Assembly: GCA_002104945.1 (NCBI GenBank)
Contig: MCFH01000017.1
Span: 558,001-622,000 of the forward strand
DNA length: 64,000 nucleotides
Source: Piromyces finnis
Lineage: Eukaryota > Neocallimastigomycota > Neocallimastigomycetes > Neocallimastigales > Neocallimastigaceae
Direction: 5' to 3'
A program made the position numbers and the translations under genes. How positions within the stretch are numbered: position 1 is the stretch's first letter; each line of letters begins with the position of its first letter. The notes beneath the pieces were generated by a model, which saw only the letters and a program-made list of their open reading frames with translations, was not told the DNA's origin and did no database searches. Shown here one piece after another: positions 43,483 to 54,336 of the stretch.

Positions 43483-44077
43483 TGATATAAATTGGAATTA
43501 ATAAATATGAAATTATAATCTTGATATAAACTAACCCTCAAAACAACTTAAAAATAAATAATAAATAATAATAATATTTAAATGTTTAATTAAAAGTATA
43601 AAAATTATTTATTAAAACTCAGTTTAAATTATATTTTTGTTATAAAATAAACATAGTATAAATAACATTTTAAATAGTAAAATAGTGTTATATTAATTAA
43701 ATTAATTACTTTAAAATAAATTGTTTCTTTTATTTATTATTCATTATTATTTTAAAACATATTAATATTTTATTTTAAAAAAGTTAAAACAGAAAGAAAA
43801 TTATAAATACATGTAATTATTTCCTAATTTAAAAATCAATCCATACTTTTAATAAATGTATTAAATAAAGAGTTGATTCAAAAATATATTTTAAAATTGT
43901 GTTTTTAAAACATAACTTTTATATTTTGTTAATAATCGTTATGTCGAATTAAAATATTTCAAATAACTTTATAATAAAAATTTATTTTAAATTTTTTTTT
44001 TATATAAATTGATAAGAATATTATCACTTTTATAATTATTTAATTATAAATTAAGATAATAATAAAAACACTTATCA
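43483..44077 (+). mobile_element. 5' LTR of the family H gypsy element
   Basis: 595 bp, TGATAT...CTTATCA, identical by eye to the LTR at 49906. The left flank TTGA (43479-43482) equals the right flank of the other LTR (50501-50504), a 4-bp target duplication. Confidence 0.93.
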
Positions 44078-44081
44078 AATT

Positions 44082-44094
44082 TGGTGGAGAATCC
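44082..44094 (+). promoter_or_regulatory. Primer binding site of the family H element (tRNA type)
   Basis: TGGTGGAGAATCC begins 4 nt after the LTR. TGG is the complement of a tRNA CCA end, so an intact tRNA 3' end is the likely primer. I cannot name the tRNA with confidence. The G element at 60423-60435 has the same 13 bases. Confidence 0.7.
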
Positions 44095-44856
44095 TTTAAA
44101 GGCCGGTGAAGCTAAGTATTAATATTTACTTCATATATTTATATATATATAAAACAAAAAAAAAAAAAAAAAATATGTTATTGAATAAAATAAATATTAA
44201 TAGTGAATAATAATATTTAATAACAATTATAATAAAACATATGAAATTATATAAATACATTTACATAAAGTGATTTATATACATCAATCGAGCAATTGAA
44301 ATATAAAATATACAAATAATAATAAATAATATTTTAAATATATAAATTGTTATGTGACTTGATATGATAATTAAATTAAAATTAACAATAAAATAAATTA
44401 TATTATGTAAGATATATTAAAGTAATAGAAATATAAAAAATATAAATATATATATATATATATAAATTGAAATTATATAATCATAAATAAAATAGTTAAA
44501 ACACTAGTAAATAACATATCACAAATAATTATATTACTAAACATTGAATAATAATAATAATAAATATAAAAGGATAAATAATAAATAGCAAATAATTAAT
44601 GATTAATAATTAGTAATAATTAATAATAATTAGTAATAATATTGAAAATACAAATATTTGACGATCATATTCTAAGATAATAATAATAAATTATAATAAA
44701 AATTTATCATTTAATAATAGTATAGACAATAATTATTATCAATAATATCAACAATAATTAATTAATAAACAAAAATAAGAAATAATAATAATTAATAAAA
44801 TAGGAAATTATTTAAATATAAAATATATAAGAAATAACATAATAATAGTACAGAAA
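44095..44856 (+). other. 5' leader of the family H element
   Basis: About 760 bp of very A+T-rich DNA without a reading frame, with an A run (44154-44173) and TA repeats (44447-44463). Confidence 0.6.
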
Positions 44857-46005
44857 ATGGACAACCAGACAAAAATTATTACTTTCAATAGATTACCTAT
44901 ATTAGGTGAATCAAATATATCTTTTGACTCATGGAAATTCTCCTTTGACCATTGGTGTTCTACATTCAAAATCATTGAAGAAGCAGAAAAAATTGATTAT
45001 TTACTAGCAATAACTGCGAATGTGGCCAGAACAATTGTATATAATTCCTTAAACAAAAGCAGTCCAGATAACTATGAGACAATTTTAAATAATCTCAGTA
45101 AACATTACAAGAAAACATCCTCCAAGAATTCAAAAATCTTAGAACTCTCTTCTATTACAATAAAAAAAGATGAAAGTATCTCTGAATTTGATTTAAGATT
45201 CACGGAATTATTAAATCAAATAAATAAAACCGTCACATTATCAGAATTAATTATAACGTCTTATTATATTAATGCTTTCAGGAACTGGGAAAAAATATAT
45301 GAAAATCTTATGGAAGAAGAACCAACAACCCTAGAAGACGCCATGAAGATAACTTCGAAGAAAGAGAAGATAATGAACCTAATGAAAGAAAATAAAGGAA
45401 AGGCAATACCCTCTGGAACAAACAAAGAAAAATTCAATAAATTAAATAAGTTTAGCAAATTTCAAGAAAATACAGATCATAGTGAAATTATGTACAACAC
45501 AAAGAATAAAACTAGTACATCTTATTTACTACCAAATACAAGTGACAACAATGATAGAATTAAGAAGATGTACAATAATAATCACAACATATATAGAAAT
45601 TATAATAATAGTAACAGATATGTCTCTAACTTCAATAATCCAAATAATAATCCAAATTACAGAATTTATAATAATGTACCAAATTATGATTATCCTAACA
45701 ATAAAAACGGTTATAATAAATATTATCAAAATAACAACAACAATGATAATTTAAATAATAATTACAATAATAAGATAATTAATAATGAACAAAGAAGTAA
45801 TTATTATAATAGAAATCAATTCAATAACAGAATGGAAGAAAGAAGAAATATACTTAAAAATAATGCTGACAACAACGACGAAATTCAAGAGTTAACGCAA
45901 AAATTGTCAGAACTTAAGATAAACTTCTGTGCAAATTGCTTACGTATTGGTCATCAAGACTTCGAATGTCCTGAAAGTTATGATGAAGAAAATTATTTAA
46001 ACTAA
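44857..46005 (+). CDS. Family H gag
   Basis: 382 codons. N-terminal and central capsid-like part (FDSWKFSFDHWCS, DESISEFDLRFTELL, a UBN2/retrotransposon-gag style pattern), a long Asn/Tyr-rich tract at about residues 230-330, and a CCHC knuckle near the end (CANCLRIGHQDFEC). It would form the virus-like particle and bind RNA. The frame ends AAC-TAA, with the -1 frameshift heptamer formed by the last codons. The start is the ATG after a purine-rich A-rich leader; no other in-frame ATG precedes the capsid region. Confidence 0.93.
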   Translation: MDNQTKIITFNRLPILGESNISFDSWKFSFDHWCSTFKIIEEAEKIDYLLAITANVARTIVYNSLNKSSPDNYETILNNLSKHYKKTSSKNSKILELSSITIKKDESISEFDLRFTELLNQINKTVTLSELIITSYYINAFRNWEKIYENLMEEEPTTLEDAMKITSKKEKIMNLMKENKGKAIPSGTNKEKFNKLNKFSKFQENTDHSEIMYNTKNKTSTSYLLPNTSDNNDRIKKMYNNNHNIYRNYNNSNRYVSNFNNPNNNPNYRIYNNVPNYDYPNNKNGYNKYYQNNNNNDNLNNNYNNKIINNEQRSNYYNRNQFNNRMEERRNILKNNADNNDEIQELTQKLSELKINFCANCLRIGHQDFECPESYDEENYLN

Positions 46006-46028
46006 TTGATGGGAGTATGCAATCTCCC
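45996..46028 (+). promoter_or_regulatory. -1 ribosomal frameshift signal between gag and pol (family H)
   Basis: TTTAAAC at 45996-46002 in the phase T TTA AAC, then the gag stop TAA at 46003-46005, an 8-nt spacer (46003-46010), stem GGGAG (46011-46015), 8-nt loop, CTCCC (46024-46028). After a -1 slip the frame reads on into pol without a stop. UUUAAAC is one of the most efficient known eukaryotic -1 slippery heptamers. The loop encloses the first pol ATG (46017). Confidence 0.85.
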
Positions 46029-49000
46029 TATATAAACAAAATTGCACGTCCAAATCAAAATCTAAATACAATAAATGTGCTTCACAAAAATAAAAACACA
46101 TCTATTAAACTATTAGATAAAAATAAAATAAATAATACCAATAAATCAATAATAAAACCTTCCATTTTGAACCAACCAAAAATTAATATATTAAAGCAAA
46201 AGAAGAAAGAAATCAGAGATAGAAGAAGAAGAATAATGGATATCGACTCAGAAGAAGAAAGTGAATATAATTGTAACGAAATATTATACAATAATGATAA
46301 CCAAAATGAAATAAGCTATGTTGAAGAAAGCAGAAAAGAAAATGACAACAAAAATAATAAAAGTAACACAACTAATGAAAATAAAATAAATGAGGAAAAC
46401 AATAAAAATAATGGAGGCAATAAAGGAAACATTAATAGAAAGGAGGAAAATAATGAAGATGATGGAAATACAAAGATTAATAAAATAGAAGAAACTTCAA
46501 AAACTCTTAAGCAAAAAGAAACTATTATGGAAACACCAAATAATATAGAAAATAATAGTAAAAAAATGATAACTAAGAGGAATATGACAGAAATCCAAAT
46601 GCTTAATAAAAATCAAAAGTTCAATATATTAAAGGAAGCTGATAACCTATTTCCAAAAATAAGTTTATCACAATTATTAGCAGCCAGCCCAGCAATTAGA
46701 AAAGAATTAGAAATAGGACTAAAACCAAGAGTAGAAAGAATTATTTGCAATATCACCAACACTAATATTCCAATAATTATAGGGGAAATCAATAACGTAC
46801 CATTTAAAATATTATTTGACACTGGTGCTAATGTAAACATTATTACAAAAGAAGGATTAAGTAAAATTAAAAATATAAACATCTGTAGTACAGAAGAAGA
46901 ATTAACAATAAAACTAGCGGATGGAACTATAATCTTTACGAATAAATATATACCATTAAAAATAAGTATAGATAATAATTTAAATATTAAAGAGAATTTT
47001 TATATTATTGATTATTATAATACCTTTTATGAAATAATCATTGGAAGAACAATTCAAAAGAAATATAGATTATTAATAGACCCTGATGATGATGCAATCT
47101 ATAAAAAGAGCGAAGAAGGTTTAATAAAGATAACAAATATAATAAATAATAGACAAAATACACCACTATTAAACTCGGTTATAGTAACGAAAGAAGAAGA
47201 AAAAGAATTTCAACAAACCATAGAAGAAATAATTGAAAATGTACCTAACCCAGTACGGAAAGAATTCAAAGAACTTATCATAAACAATCAAAAGTGTATG
47301 GCTACTTCATTATCACAATTAACAACCGCAAAATTGGAACCACATACTATTATCACCACTTCGAACAAACCTATAAAATTAAAGCCATACAAACTTTCGA
47401 AAGATCATTCAGATATATTAAAAAAGGAAATAATATCTTTATTAGACAAAGGATTGATTGAGCCATCGCACTCGCCATGGTCATTTCCAGTTCTACTAGT
47501 TAAGAAAAAGAATGGAAAATGGAGAATGTGCATAGATTACAGGAAACTAAACAACATTACCATAAAAGATTCCTATGCACTCCCATTTATAGATGAACTT
47601 GTCTCTTCAGTAAAAGGTGCGAAAATATTCTCTGCATTAGATCTATTTTCAGGGTATCATCAAATACCTATGAATAAGGAAGACATCGAGAAAACAGCCT
47701 TCACAACTAAATTCGGGAACTACAATTTCTTAGTGATGCCCTTTGGTCTAACCAATGCACCGGCATCATTCCAAAGAGAAATGAACAGAATACTTTTGCC
47801 CTTAATTGGCAAATGTTTATTTGTTTATATTGATGATATAGTAATATATTCCAAAAATCTAAAAGAACACATTTGTCATTTAAAACAGGTATTCGAAATA
47901 TTTTCTACATATAATTTATCTATTAACCTTCAAAAGTGTCATTTTTTTAAAGATAAAGTAGAAGTATTAGGTCATGTATTAACTTCAGAAGGTTTGAAAA
48001 CATCGCCATCCAAAGTCCAAAGTATTGCCCTATGGGAAAAACCAAGAAACATCTCAGAACTTAGATCCTTCTTAGGTATTGTTAGCTACTATAGAAAATT
48101 CATTAAAAACTTTTCAATAAGAGCCAGTCCTCTATTTAAACTCCTCAAGAAAAATGTAGATTACATATGGACAGAAGAATGTAACAACGCATTTGAAGAT
48201 TTAAGACACTGCCTATTAGTGGATCCTATTTTAATTTATCCAGATTTCAATAAACATTTTATAGTCAGAACAGACGCTTCAACTAAAGGTATCGGGGGTG
48301 TTCTTTTGCAAATGGAGGAAGATAAATTGGAACATCCAATTTATTGTGTAAGCAGGTCTTTAAAGCCATGTGAAGAAAATTATTCAGTAACAGAATTAGA
48401 AGGTTTAGCTTTAATTTACTGTTTAAAAAAGTTTAGTCCATACATTATTAGTAATAAAAATGAAACCATTTTCATCACTGACCACAAACCATTAATTGGA
48501 TTTTTCAACAAAAATGTACCAACTAAAGGAAGAATTGCAAGATGGATAGAAGAAATAAATAAATACAATATTTCAATAAAATACGAAAAAGGAAAAAGAA
48601 ATGTATTTGCAGATGTCTTATCAAGACTACCATCAAAAGGAAATGAAGGTATTATAAATAGTATCAACGCTATCTTGAATGACATTAATCCAAAAGATTT
48701 AGATATCCCAGAAGGTATAATTAAATATTTTAATAAAAATTATAAAGTTTTAGACAATACATTATATTTTGTAAAAGACGATAAGTTTTTGAAAGTTATA
48801 CAGAATGAGAGTGATAAAAAAGATATTATAAACAGAGCACACAACATAGGACATGAAGGTTCAGATAAAACTACTAGAAGAATTATGGATTCGTATTATT
48901 GGCCTGGAATATGGAACGATGTAAAAATGTGGATAAAATCATGCAGGAAATGTCAACTCTTCAGACCAAAACCACAACCAAAATATACAGAAGACCATAT

Positions 49001-49892
49001 CACACCAGTGGAAAAACCATTTACAAGAGTTGGACTAGATATAATCGGTCCACTTCCAACTACCAGATCAGGTAATAGTTACATAATAACTTTAGTAGAT
49101 TATTTCACAAAATGGCCTGAAGCCAAAGCAATCCCAAATACTAAATCAGAAGAAATTATTAAATTTTTAACAGAAGTAATATCTCGACATGGTCCACCAG
49201 AATTAATAATAACTGATAATGGAAGTTCTTTTATTTCGGACGTAACTAAGATGATGATAGATTTATACGGATCATGGGTGCACTATGTATCACCACATCA
49301 CCCACCTTCAAATGGAATGATAGAAAATCGCAATCGGGAAATAGGTAAGATATTAAGAATGTTAATAGAAGATGAACAGGATTGGGATGAGTGCCTACCA
49401 TCAGTATTATGGGCACTAAGAACCACAAAAAGCACTAAAACAAAGTTTAGTAGCTTCGAATTATTATATGGAAGACGAGATACGTGGCCTATGGAAATTA
49501 TGTTTCCAGACTTATATAAAGAACCACAAGAAACTGAAGAAGAGTACAATTATAGAAGATTTTTAAGACACTACAAATGGGTAAAAGAAGCAATGGAATA
49601 CTCTGATTACGCAAATAAATACTGGGAACATCGAATTGGATTTTCCAAAGCACTTAAAAAGAAATATAAAGAAGGAGATTACGTAATGATAAAATTAATC
49701 AATAGAACTAAACTGCAACCCTATTTTTATGGACCATTCAAAGTTGTAAAGAAACCACAATACAATACTGTCGTTTTAGAAGACCCACAAACCGGAAAAC
49801 TATTAGCAAGAAACGTTCATATCAAAAACATCTATCCCTACACAATAAGAGAGGAATCTTTAGGAACTTCAAGGGACGAAGTTCATTCTTAA
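46002..49892 (+). CDS. Family H pol polyprotein, gypsy type without chromodomain
   Basis: Open from the slippery site, 1291 codons from the first ATG at 46017 (numbers from that ATG). Hydrophilic Asn/Glu/Lys-rich region 1-230; protease FDTG at 267-270; RT with KKNGKWRMCIDYRKLN and YIDD at 604-607; RNase H with Asp753, Asp822; integrase HHCC region (His942, His946, Cys976, Cys979), Asp1008, Asp1067 and Glu1103; C-terminal GPF..., RNVHIKNIYPY. No chromodomain. All active-site residues are present. It is read as a Gag-Pol fusion by -1 frameshifting; independent initiation at 46017 is an alternative. A PPT (AAGAAGGGAGAAA) follows directly. Confidence 0.94.
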   Translation, partial: LIDGSMQSPYINKIARPNQNLNTINVLHKNKNTSIKLLDKNKINNTNKSIIKPSILNQPKINILKQKKKEIRDRRRRIMDIDSEEESEYNCNEILYNNDNQNEISYVEESRKENDNKNNKSNTTNENKINEENNKNNGGNKGNINRKEENNEDDGNTKINKIEETSKTLKQKETIMETPNNIENNSKKMITKRNMTEIQMLNKNQKFNILKEADNLFPKISLSQLLAASPAIRKELEIGLKPRVERIICNITNTNIPIIIGEINNVPFKILFDTGANVNIITKEGLSKIKNINICSTEEELTIKLADGTIIFTNKYIPLKISIDNNLNIKENFYIIDYYNTFYEIIIGRTIQKKYRLLIDPDDDAIYKKSEEGLIKITNIINNRQNTPLLNSVIVTKEEEKEFQQTIEEIIENVPNPVRKEFKELIINNQKCMATSLSQLTTAKLEPHTIITTSNKPIKLKPYKLSKDHSDILKKEIISLLDKGLIEPSHSPWSFPVLLVKKKNGKWRMCIDYRKLNNITIKDSYALPFIDELVSSVKGAKIFSALDLFSGYHQIPMNKEDIEKTAFTTKFGNYNFLVMPFGLTNAPASFQREMNRILLPLIGKCLFVYIDDIVIYSKNLKEHICHLKQVFEIFSTYNLSINLQKCHFFKDKVEVLGHVLTSEGLKTSPSKVQSIALWEKPRNISELRSFLGIVSYYRKFIKNFSIRASPLFKLLKKNVDYIWTEECNNAFEDLRHCLLVDPILIYPDFNKHFIVRTDASTKGIGGVLLQMEEDKLEHPIYCVSRSLKPCEENYSVTELEGLALIYCLKKFSPYIISNKNETIFITDHKPLIGFFNKNVPTKGRIARWIEEINKYNISIKYEKGKRNVFADVLSRLPSKGNEGIINSINAILNDINPKDLDIPEGIIKYFNKNYKVLDNTLYFVKDDKFLKVIQNESDKKDIINRAHNIGHEGSDKTTRRIMDSYYWPGIWNDVKMWIKSCRKCQLFRPKPQPKYTEDHITPVEKPFTRVGLDIIGPLPTTRSGNSYIITLVDYFTKWPEAKAIPNTKSEEIIKFLTEVISRHGPPELIITDNGSSFISDVTKMMIDLYGSWVHYVSPHHPPSNGMIENRNREIGKILRMLIEDEQDWDECLPSVLWALRTTKSTKTKFSSFELLYGRRDTWPMEIMFPDLYKEPQETEEEYNYRRFLRHYKWVKEAMEYSDYANKYWEHRIGFSKALKKKYKEGDYVMIKLINRTKLQPYFYGPFKVVKKPQYNTVVLEDPQTGKLLARNVHIKNIYPYTIREESLGTSRDEVHS

Positions 49893-49905
49893 AGAAGGGA
49901 GAAAT
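49891..49905 (+). promoter_or_regulatory. Polypurine tract of the family H element
   Basis: A purine run (AAAGAAGGGAGAAAT) overlapping the pol stop codon and abutting the 3' LTR: the plus-strand primer for reverse transcription. Confidence 0.85.
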
Positions 49906-50500
49906 TGATATAAATTGGAATTAATAAATATGAAATTATAATCTTGATATAAACTAACCCTCAAAACAACTTAAAAATAAATAATAAATAATAATAATAT
50001 TTAAATGTTTAATTAAAAGTATAAAAATTATTTATTAAAACTCAGTTTAAATTATATTTTTGTTATAAAATAAACATAGTATAAATAACATTTTAAATAG
50101 TAAAATAGTGTTATATTAATTAAATTAATTACTTTAAAATAAATTGTTTCTTTTATTTATTATTCATTATTATTTTAAAACATATTAATATTTTATTTTA
50201 AAAAAGTTAAAACAGAAAGAAAATTATAAATACATGTAATTATTTCCTAATTTAAAAATCAATCCATACTTTTAATAAATGTATTAAATAAAGAGTTGAT
50301 TCAAAAATATATTTTAAAATTGTGTTTTTAAAACATAACTTTTATATTTTGTTAATAATCGTTATGTCGAATTAAAATATTTCAAATAACTTTATAATAA
50401 AAATTTATTTTAAATTTTTTTTTTATATAAATTGATAAGAATATTATCACTTTTATAATTATTTAATTATAAATTAAGATAATAATAAAAACACTTATCA
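49906..50500 (+). mobile_element. 3' LTR of the family H gypsy element
   Basis: 595 bp, identical by eye to the 5' LTR. Followed by TTGA (and a further GATA that happens to match the other side too). Confidence 0.93.
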
Positions 50501-51645
50501 TTGATGATAAATAATAATTATAAATATATTATAAATTTGATATTAGTAGAAAATTTTATTATAAAATAATTATTAAATAATTTTATATAGTTTATTATAA
50601 AAAAATAATTTACATAAAATCAAATATTTTATAAATTTATATATTTGATTGGGTTAAATTATAAAAATAATTTTTAATATAAAGAATAATAATAATTTTT
50701 AGTAGAAAATGAGAAGACTTAGATTACTAATAATAAGTTAAATTTTAATAATAGTTAATATAATTAATTAGTGAATACATAATAATATTTAAAAGACAAA
50801 AATAAGTTTATATATAATAAAAATTATTGTTAAAAAGAGCGTAAGAACAATAAATAAAAGAAAATATAAAAACGAAATTAAACTTGTCTAATTTGTAATT
50901 ATTGTGTTAATAATAAATAATATTTTATAGAATAAATCTGGTGTTATTATTCTATATAAATATTATTAAAATAATAAAACTATTAAAATTATAAAATAAC
51001 TTAAAATAAATTAATAAAACTAGTAGATATTGTTAAAGCTCGTACAATAGCTGTCGAGATAAAACAATATAAGATAACAGAAGAAGTAGTTAAAAAGTTG
51101 TAATATAACTACCAATCCGTTATCATTGATACGAAGAAAAAATATTATCTTAATTCTATAAATGAATATAGAAAGTGATAATATTTGTATCTAAAATTTA
51201 ATAAATAAAAATAAATAAGAAAATAAAAATAGAATAAATGATTTTTATACTTGTTCATTTGCAAGTCTTTGTTAGTTTAAAATATAAAATGATTTTATTT
51301 AATTATAAAGTTTTAATATTTAATAACTCTTGTATTATTAAATATATATATGTTATGGTTTAATACATCTTGAATGTATGTAAATATAATCACAACTATT
51401 ATTTTAATAAAATTTAATATTATTATCTAATTTTACTGGATTATTAGGAACATCTTTTAAAATAAAATAATTCTATCACTATTTATACAAAATTATTATT
51501 TTAAAGTATAATTATAAACAAATATAAACTATTAAATTTAAAAATAAATAAACAATTAAATAGACAAAAAGTTTACATTTATAGTTTTTAATTTAATAAT
51601 TTTATACATGTTAATTATTTTAATTTTCAACTATCTGTGTTTTAA

Positions 51646-51679
<34 letters not shown>

Positions 51680-51712
51680 AATTCATAATTTATAAATTTA
51701 ATTATTTATCAT
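50501..51712. other. A+T-rich stretch without recognised gene
   Basis: About 1.2 kb with no coding signal and no match to the LTR families. A TTA/ATT microsatellite lies at 51645-51678. A short, less A+T-rich piece around 51030-51130 has no reading frame worth reporting. Confidence 0.5.
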
Positions 51713-53317
51713 TGTCAAAAAGCGGTTTTTTATTAAAGAAAAGTGTGGTAAGCACACTAGTTATATTGTGAAGATATTAACTGGATTTAAAACAAATTCA
51801 GATAATATCTATAATTAATTAAACATAATAATTAGAATTAAATAATCCCAATAATTATTTTAAAACACCTTTAAAAGTCACCTTTTAAATTTTGGTTCAG
51901 TGAAAGGGTTATGATTTCAAAAAATTTAATATCAATACACTATAACCCTTAGCCAAAAATAAACAAATACGAAACTACGCATAACTCGCCAAAAACGAGT
52001 GCTACGGTTGTGAAACCAAGTTTATTAGAAAGCTTAAGGGAAAAAGCTATATTTTGGTATAATCGCGGTCCTTCTAACTGTTCATTTAAGGAAGATATGA
52101 TCATTTGAAGATTTTAATAAGTAAATTAAAATTAATATGATATCAAGTATGGATCATAGACATTTCTTATGACTTGACGAAAATTAAAAAGATATCAATA
52201 GAAATTCTAATTATATTAATTTAATTAATGATAGTGACTGTTACTAAAAATAGAACTAAACCATTTAGGTGTAACAGTTAACATTTATAAATTAAATAAT
52301 TTTAATTATTATAAAATAGGTTAATGGATCAAGTGTTTAAATGATTAATCATATGTTTATTTTATTTTATGTCATGACAAAACAAACAAACAAACAAACA
52401 AACAATCTTATTATATTATTAACATATTACATGTAATACTTTATTTTTATCAATTTAATAATCTGAACAAAGAATATAAAATAGAATGAATTGAATTCGA
52501 TTTTAATTCTTTGTAAAGATTATAGTTATAATCTTAATTATATAGTTATTAAATATATTATCATTTATATTATTATTAATAAATAAATAAAATTTTATAA
52601 AAAAAGTTATTCTAAAGAATAAATATTAATTTTTCATTTGGAAGTTTAAAGGGTTATTTTATATTTAAATTTAATTTCTTAAAAACATATTTACTATATA
52701 ATTGATAACATTCTGACCTGGCCGCATAATCAAATCCAAAAACTTAACATATATTAATTAATAAATATAATACGCTTTCCTATTGAAGGCGTAAAGCTAA
52801 TAATATTTATATAAAGAAATTTAAATAATATTTTTATTTTAGCAATAACTTAATATCGGCATATATTAAGTTATTAAAAATATTAAAATTTTTAAAGTTT
52901 TAGGTTTTATAGGAGTTTATAAATTTTATTAACTTTAAGTTAAAAAATTACTAACGCTAAAGCTTCGTAATTTTTGTCAATTTTTGTTCTTTTTATACAT
53001 GAACAATTTTAATTATTACATTTTTTAATTTTAATTAATTATTATCTAATTATAAAATATTTAATTTTTATAAATTAATAATTAATATAATTATTGTAAT
53101 TAGTTAATAAATTTAAATTAAAATTTTTAATAATAAAATTTTAATAATTTTAAAAAATTTAAAAATTTCAAAGATTAGAAATTTTATACTTTAAAAAATT
53201 TATTTTTAAAATTTTTATTAAAAAATTTCAAATTTTTAAATTTTCAAATTTAAAAAAAATTTTTAATTTTTTCCATGTGTCCAAATTTTTTAAATTTTTA
53301 TATATGTTATTGTGACA
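51713..53317 (-). mobile_element. LTR of family B (B3), interrupted by an E-like solo LTR
   Basis: About 617 bp once the insert is removed; reverse complement of the B LTR with both ends intact (TGTCAAAAAGC...TTGTGACA). Flanks (ATCAT and TTTTT) do not match, so it is not a simple solo insertion. Somewhat diverged from B1/B2 but the transcript-start 11-mer and the 13-bp-arm hairpin are kept. Confidence 0.85.
51767..52749. mobile_element. Solo LTR, family E-like, inside B3
   Basis: 983 bp, TGTGAAG...CTTAACA, flanked by the perfect repeat TATAT (51762-51766 and 52750-52754). Contains an AAAC microsatellite (52378-52405) and blocks shared with the E LTR at 29553. No reading frame. Confidence 0.88.
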
Positions 53318-53813
53318 TTTTTGTTAATAAAGAATGAAATTTATAAATAATGAATTAATAGAATAGCTGATTTTAAAATTATAAACTTTAATATAAATTA
53401 AAATAATAGTAAATAATCAAACTAATATAAAATATAAATGTTTAATTAAATTTTAAAAATGTAAAATATAAACAACTTTTGTTTATAAACAAACTTAAAT
53501 GTAATTATTTATTATAAATAGAAATAGAAAATATTATTTTTAAAGATTGTTACTAATTAGCCAGGAAAATTAGAATATTTTAAAATTATAATAAATTAAT
53601 ATATTTTTTTTATAATACATAGCGAGATGTATTATACATTTATTTTAAATAAATAAACTAATATTATAAAACAAGATGTGTTTTTAAAACTTTAAATTAT
53701 ATTTAATTATATACTTGTAGAATGAGCAAGTAAAAATAAGTCATTTAAATACACAACAAATATACCACTTTCTAAGCTTATTTAGAATTAATGTATATTT
53801 GAACGTGTGTCAT
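53318..53813. other. A+T-rich spacer between two B LTRs in opposite orientation
   Basis: No coding signal. It lies between B3 (minus) and B4 (plus), so the arrangement is an inverted repeat of about 0.6-kb arms (ignoring their inserts) around a 0.5-kb spacer. Confidence 0.5.
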
Positions 53814-54048
53814 TGTCACAATAACATATATAAAAATTTAAAAAATTTGGACACATGGAAAAAATTAAAAATTTTTTTAAAATTTGAAAATTTGAAAATT
53901 TGAAAAAATTTATTTTTTAAATTTTTATTAAAAAATCTCAAAGTATAAAATTTCTAATATTTGAAATTATTAAATTTTTTAAAATTATTAAAATTTTATT
54001 ATTAAAAATTTTATTTTAAATTTATTAACTAATTACAATAATTATATT

Positions 54049-54322
54049 TGAAAGAATAGAATTTAGCTAGAACTTAAATTACTAATAAAAATTTATATTA
54101 CTAATATTAAACTTTAATTAATAATAAAATTATAATGTAATTACTAATGTAATGTTTCTTAGAATAATCGTAACATATAGTATTACTAATTTACATTAGC
54201 CACATACTTTAGTATAAAAAGGAATTTGTAAATGTATTATTAAAATCTTTGTAATTACCTTTATTAAATTAAATTTAATAAACATAATAAATAAACTTTA
54301 TTAAACCTAAATTTACTTTTCA
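54049..54322 (+). repeat. 5' LTR of the family K copia element
   Basis: 274 bp. A TATAAAAAGG box lies at about 54212-54221, consistent with a transcript start ~30 nt further on. Confidence 0.9.
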
Positions 54323-54336
54323 GATTAAGAGTCTCA
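54323..54336 (+). promoter_or_regulatory. Primer binding site of the K element, matching the tRNA-Lys(CTT) anticodon arm
   Basis: GATTAAGAGTCTCA follows the LTR directly and abuts the start codon. Its complement TGAGACTCTTAATC equals nucleotides 27-40 of the eukaryotic (vertebrate) tRNA-Lys(CTT) anticodon arm as I recall it: stem TGAGA, loop CTCTTAA with anticodon CTT, and the first two bases of the 3' stem. This is the copia-type use of a 5' half-tRNA as primer. The tRNA-Lys of this organism is not in the window. Confidence 0.7.

Noticed and set aside
51645-51678. CRISPR-like or satellite repeat
   Set aside because: A simple ATT microsatellite.
53318-53813. An element bounded by the two B LTRs B3 and B4
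   Set aside because: The LTRs are in opposite orientation, the spacer is 0.5 kb without genes, and no primer site or polypurine tract is present.
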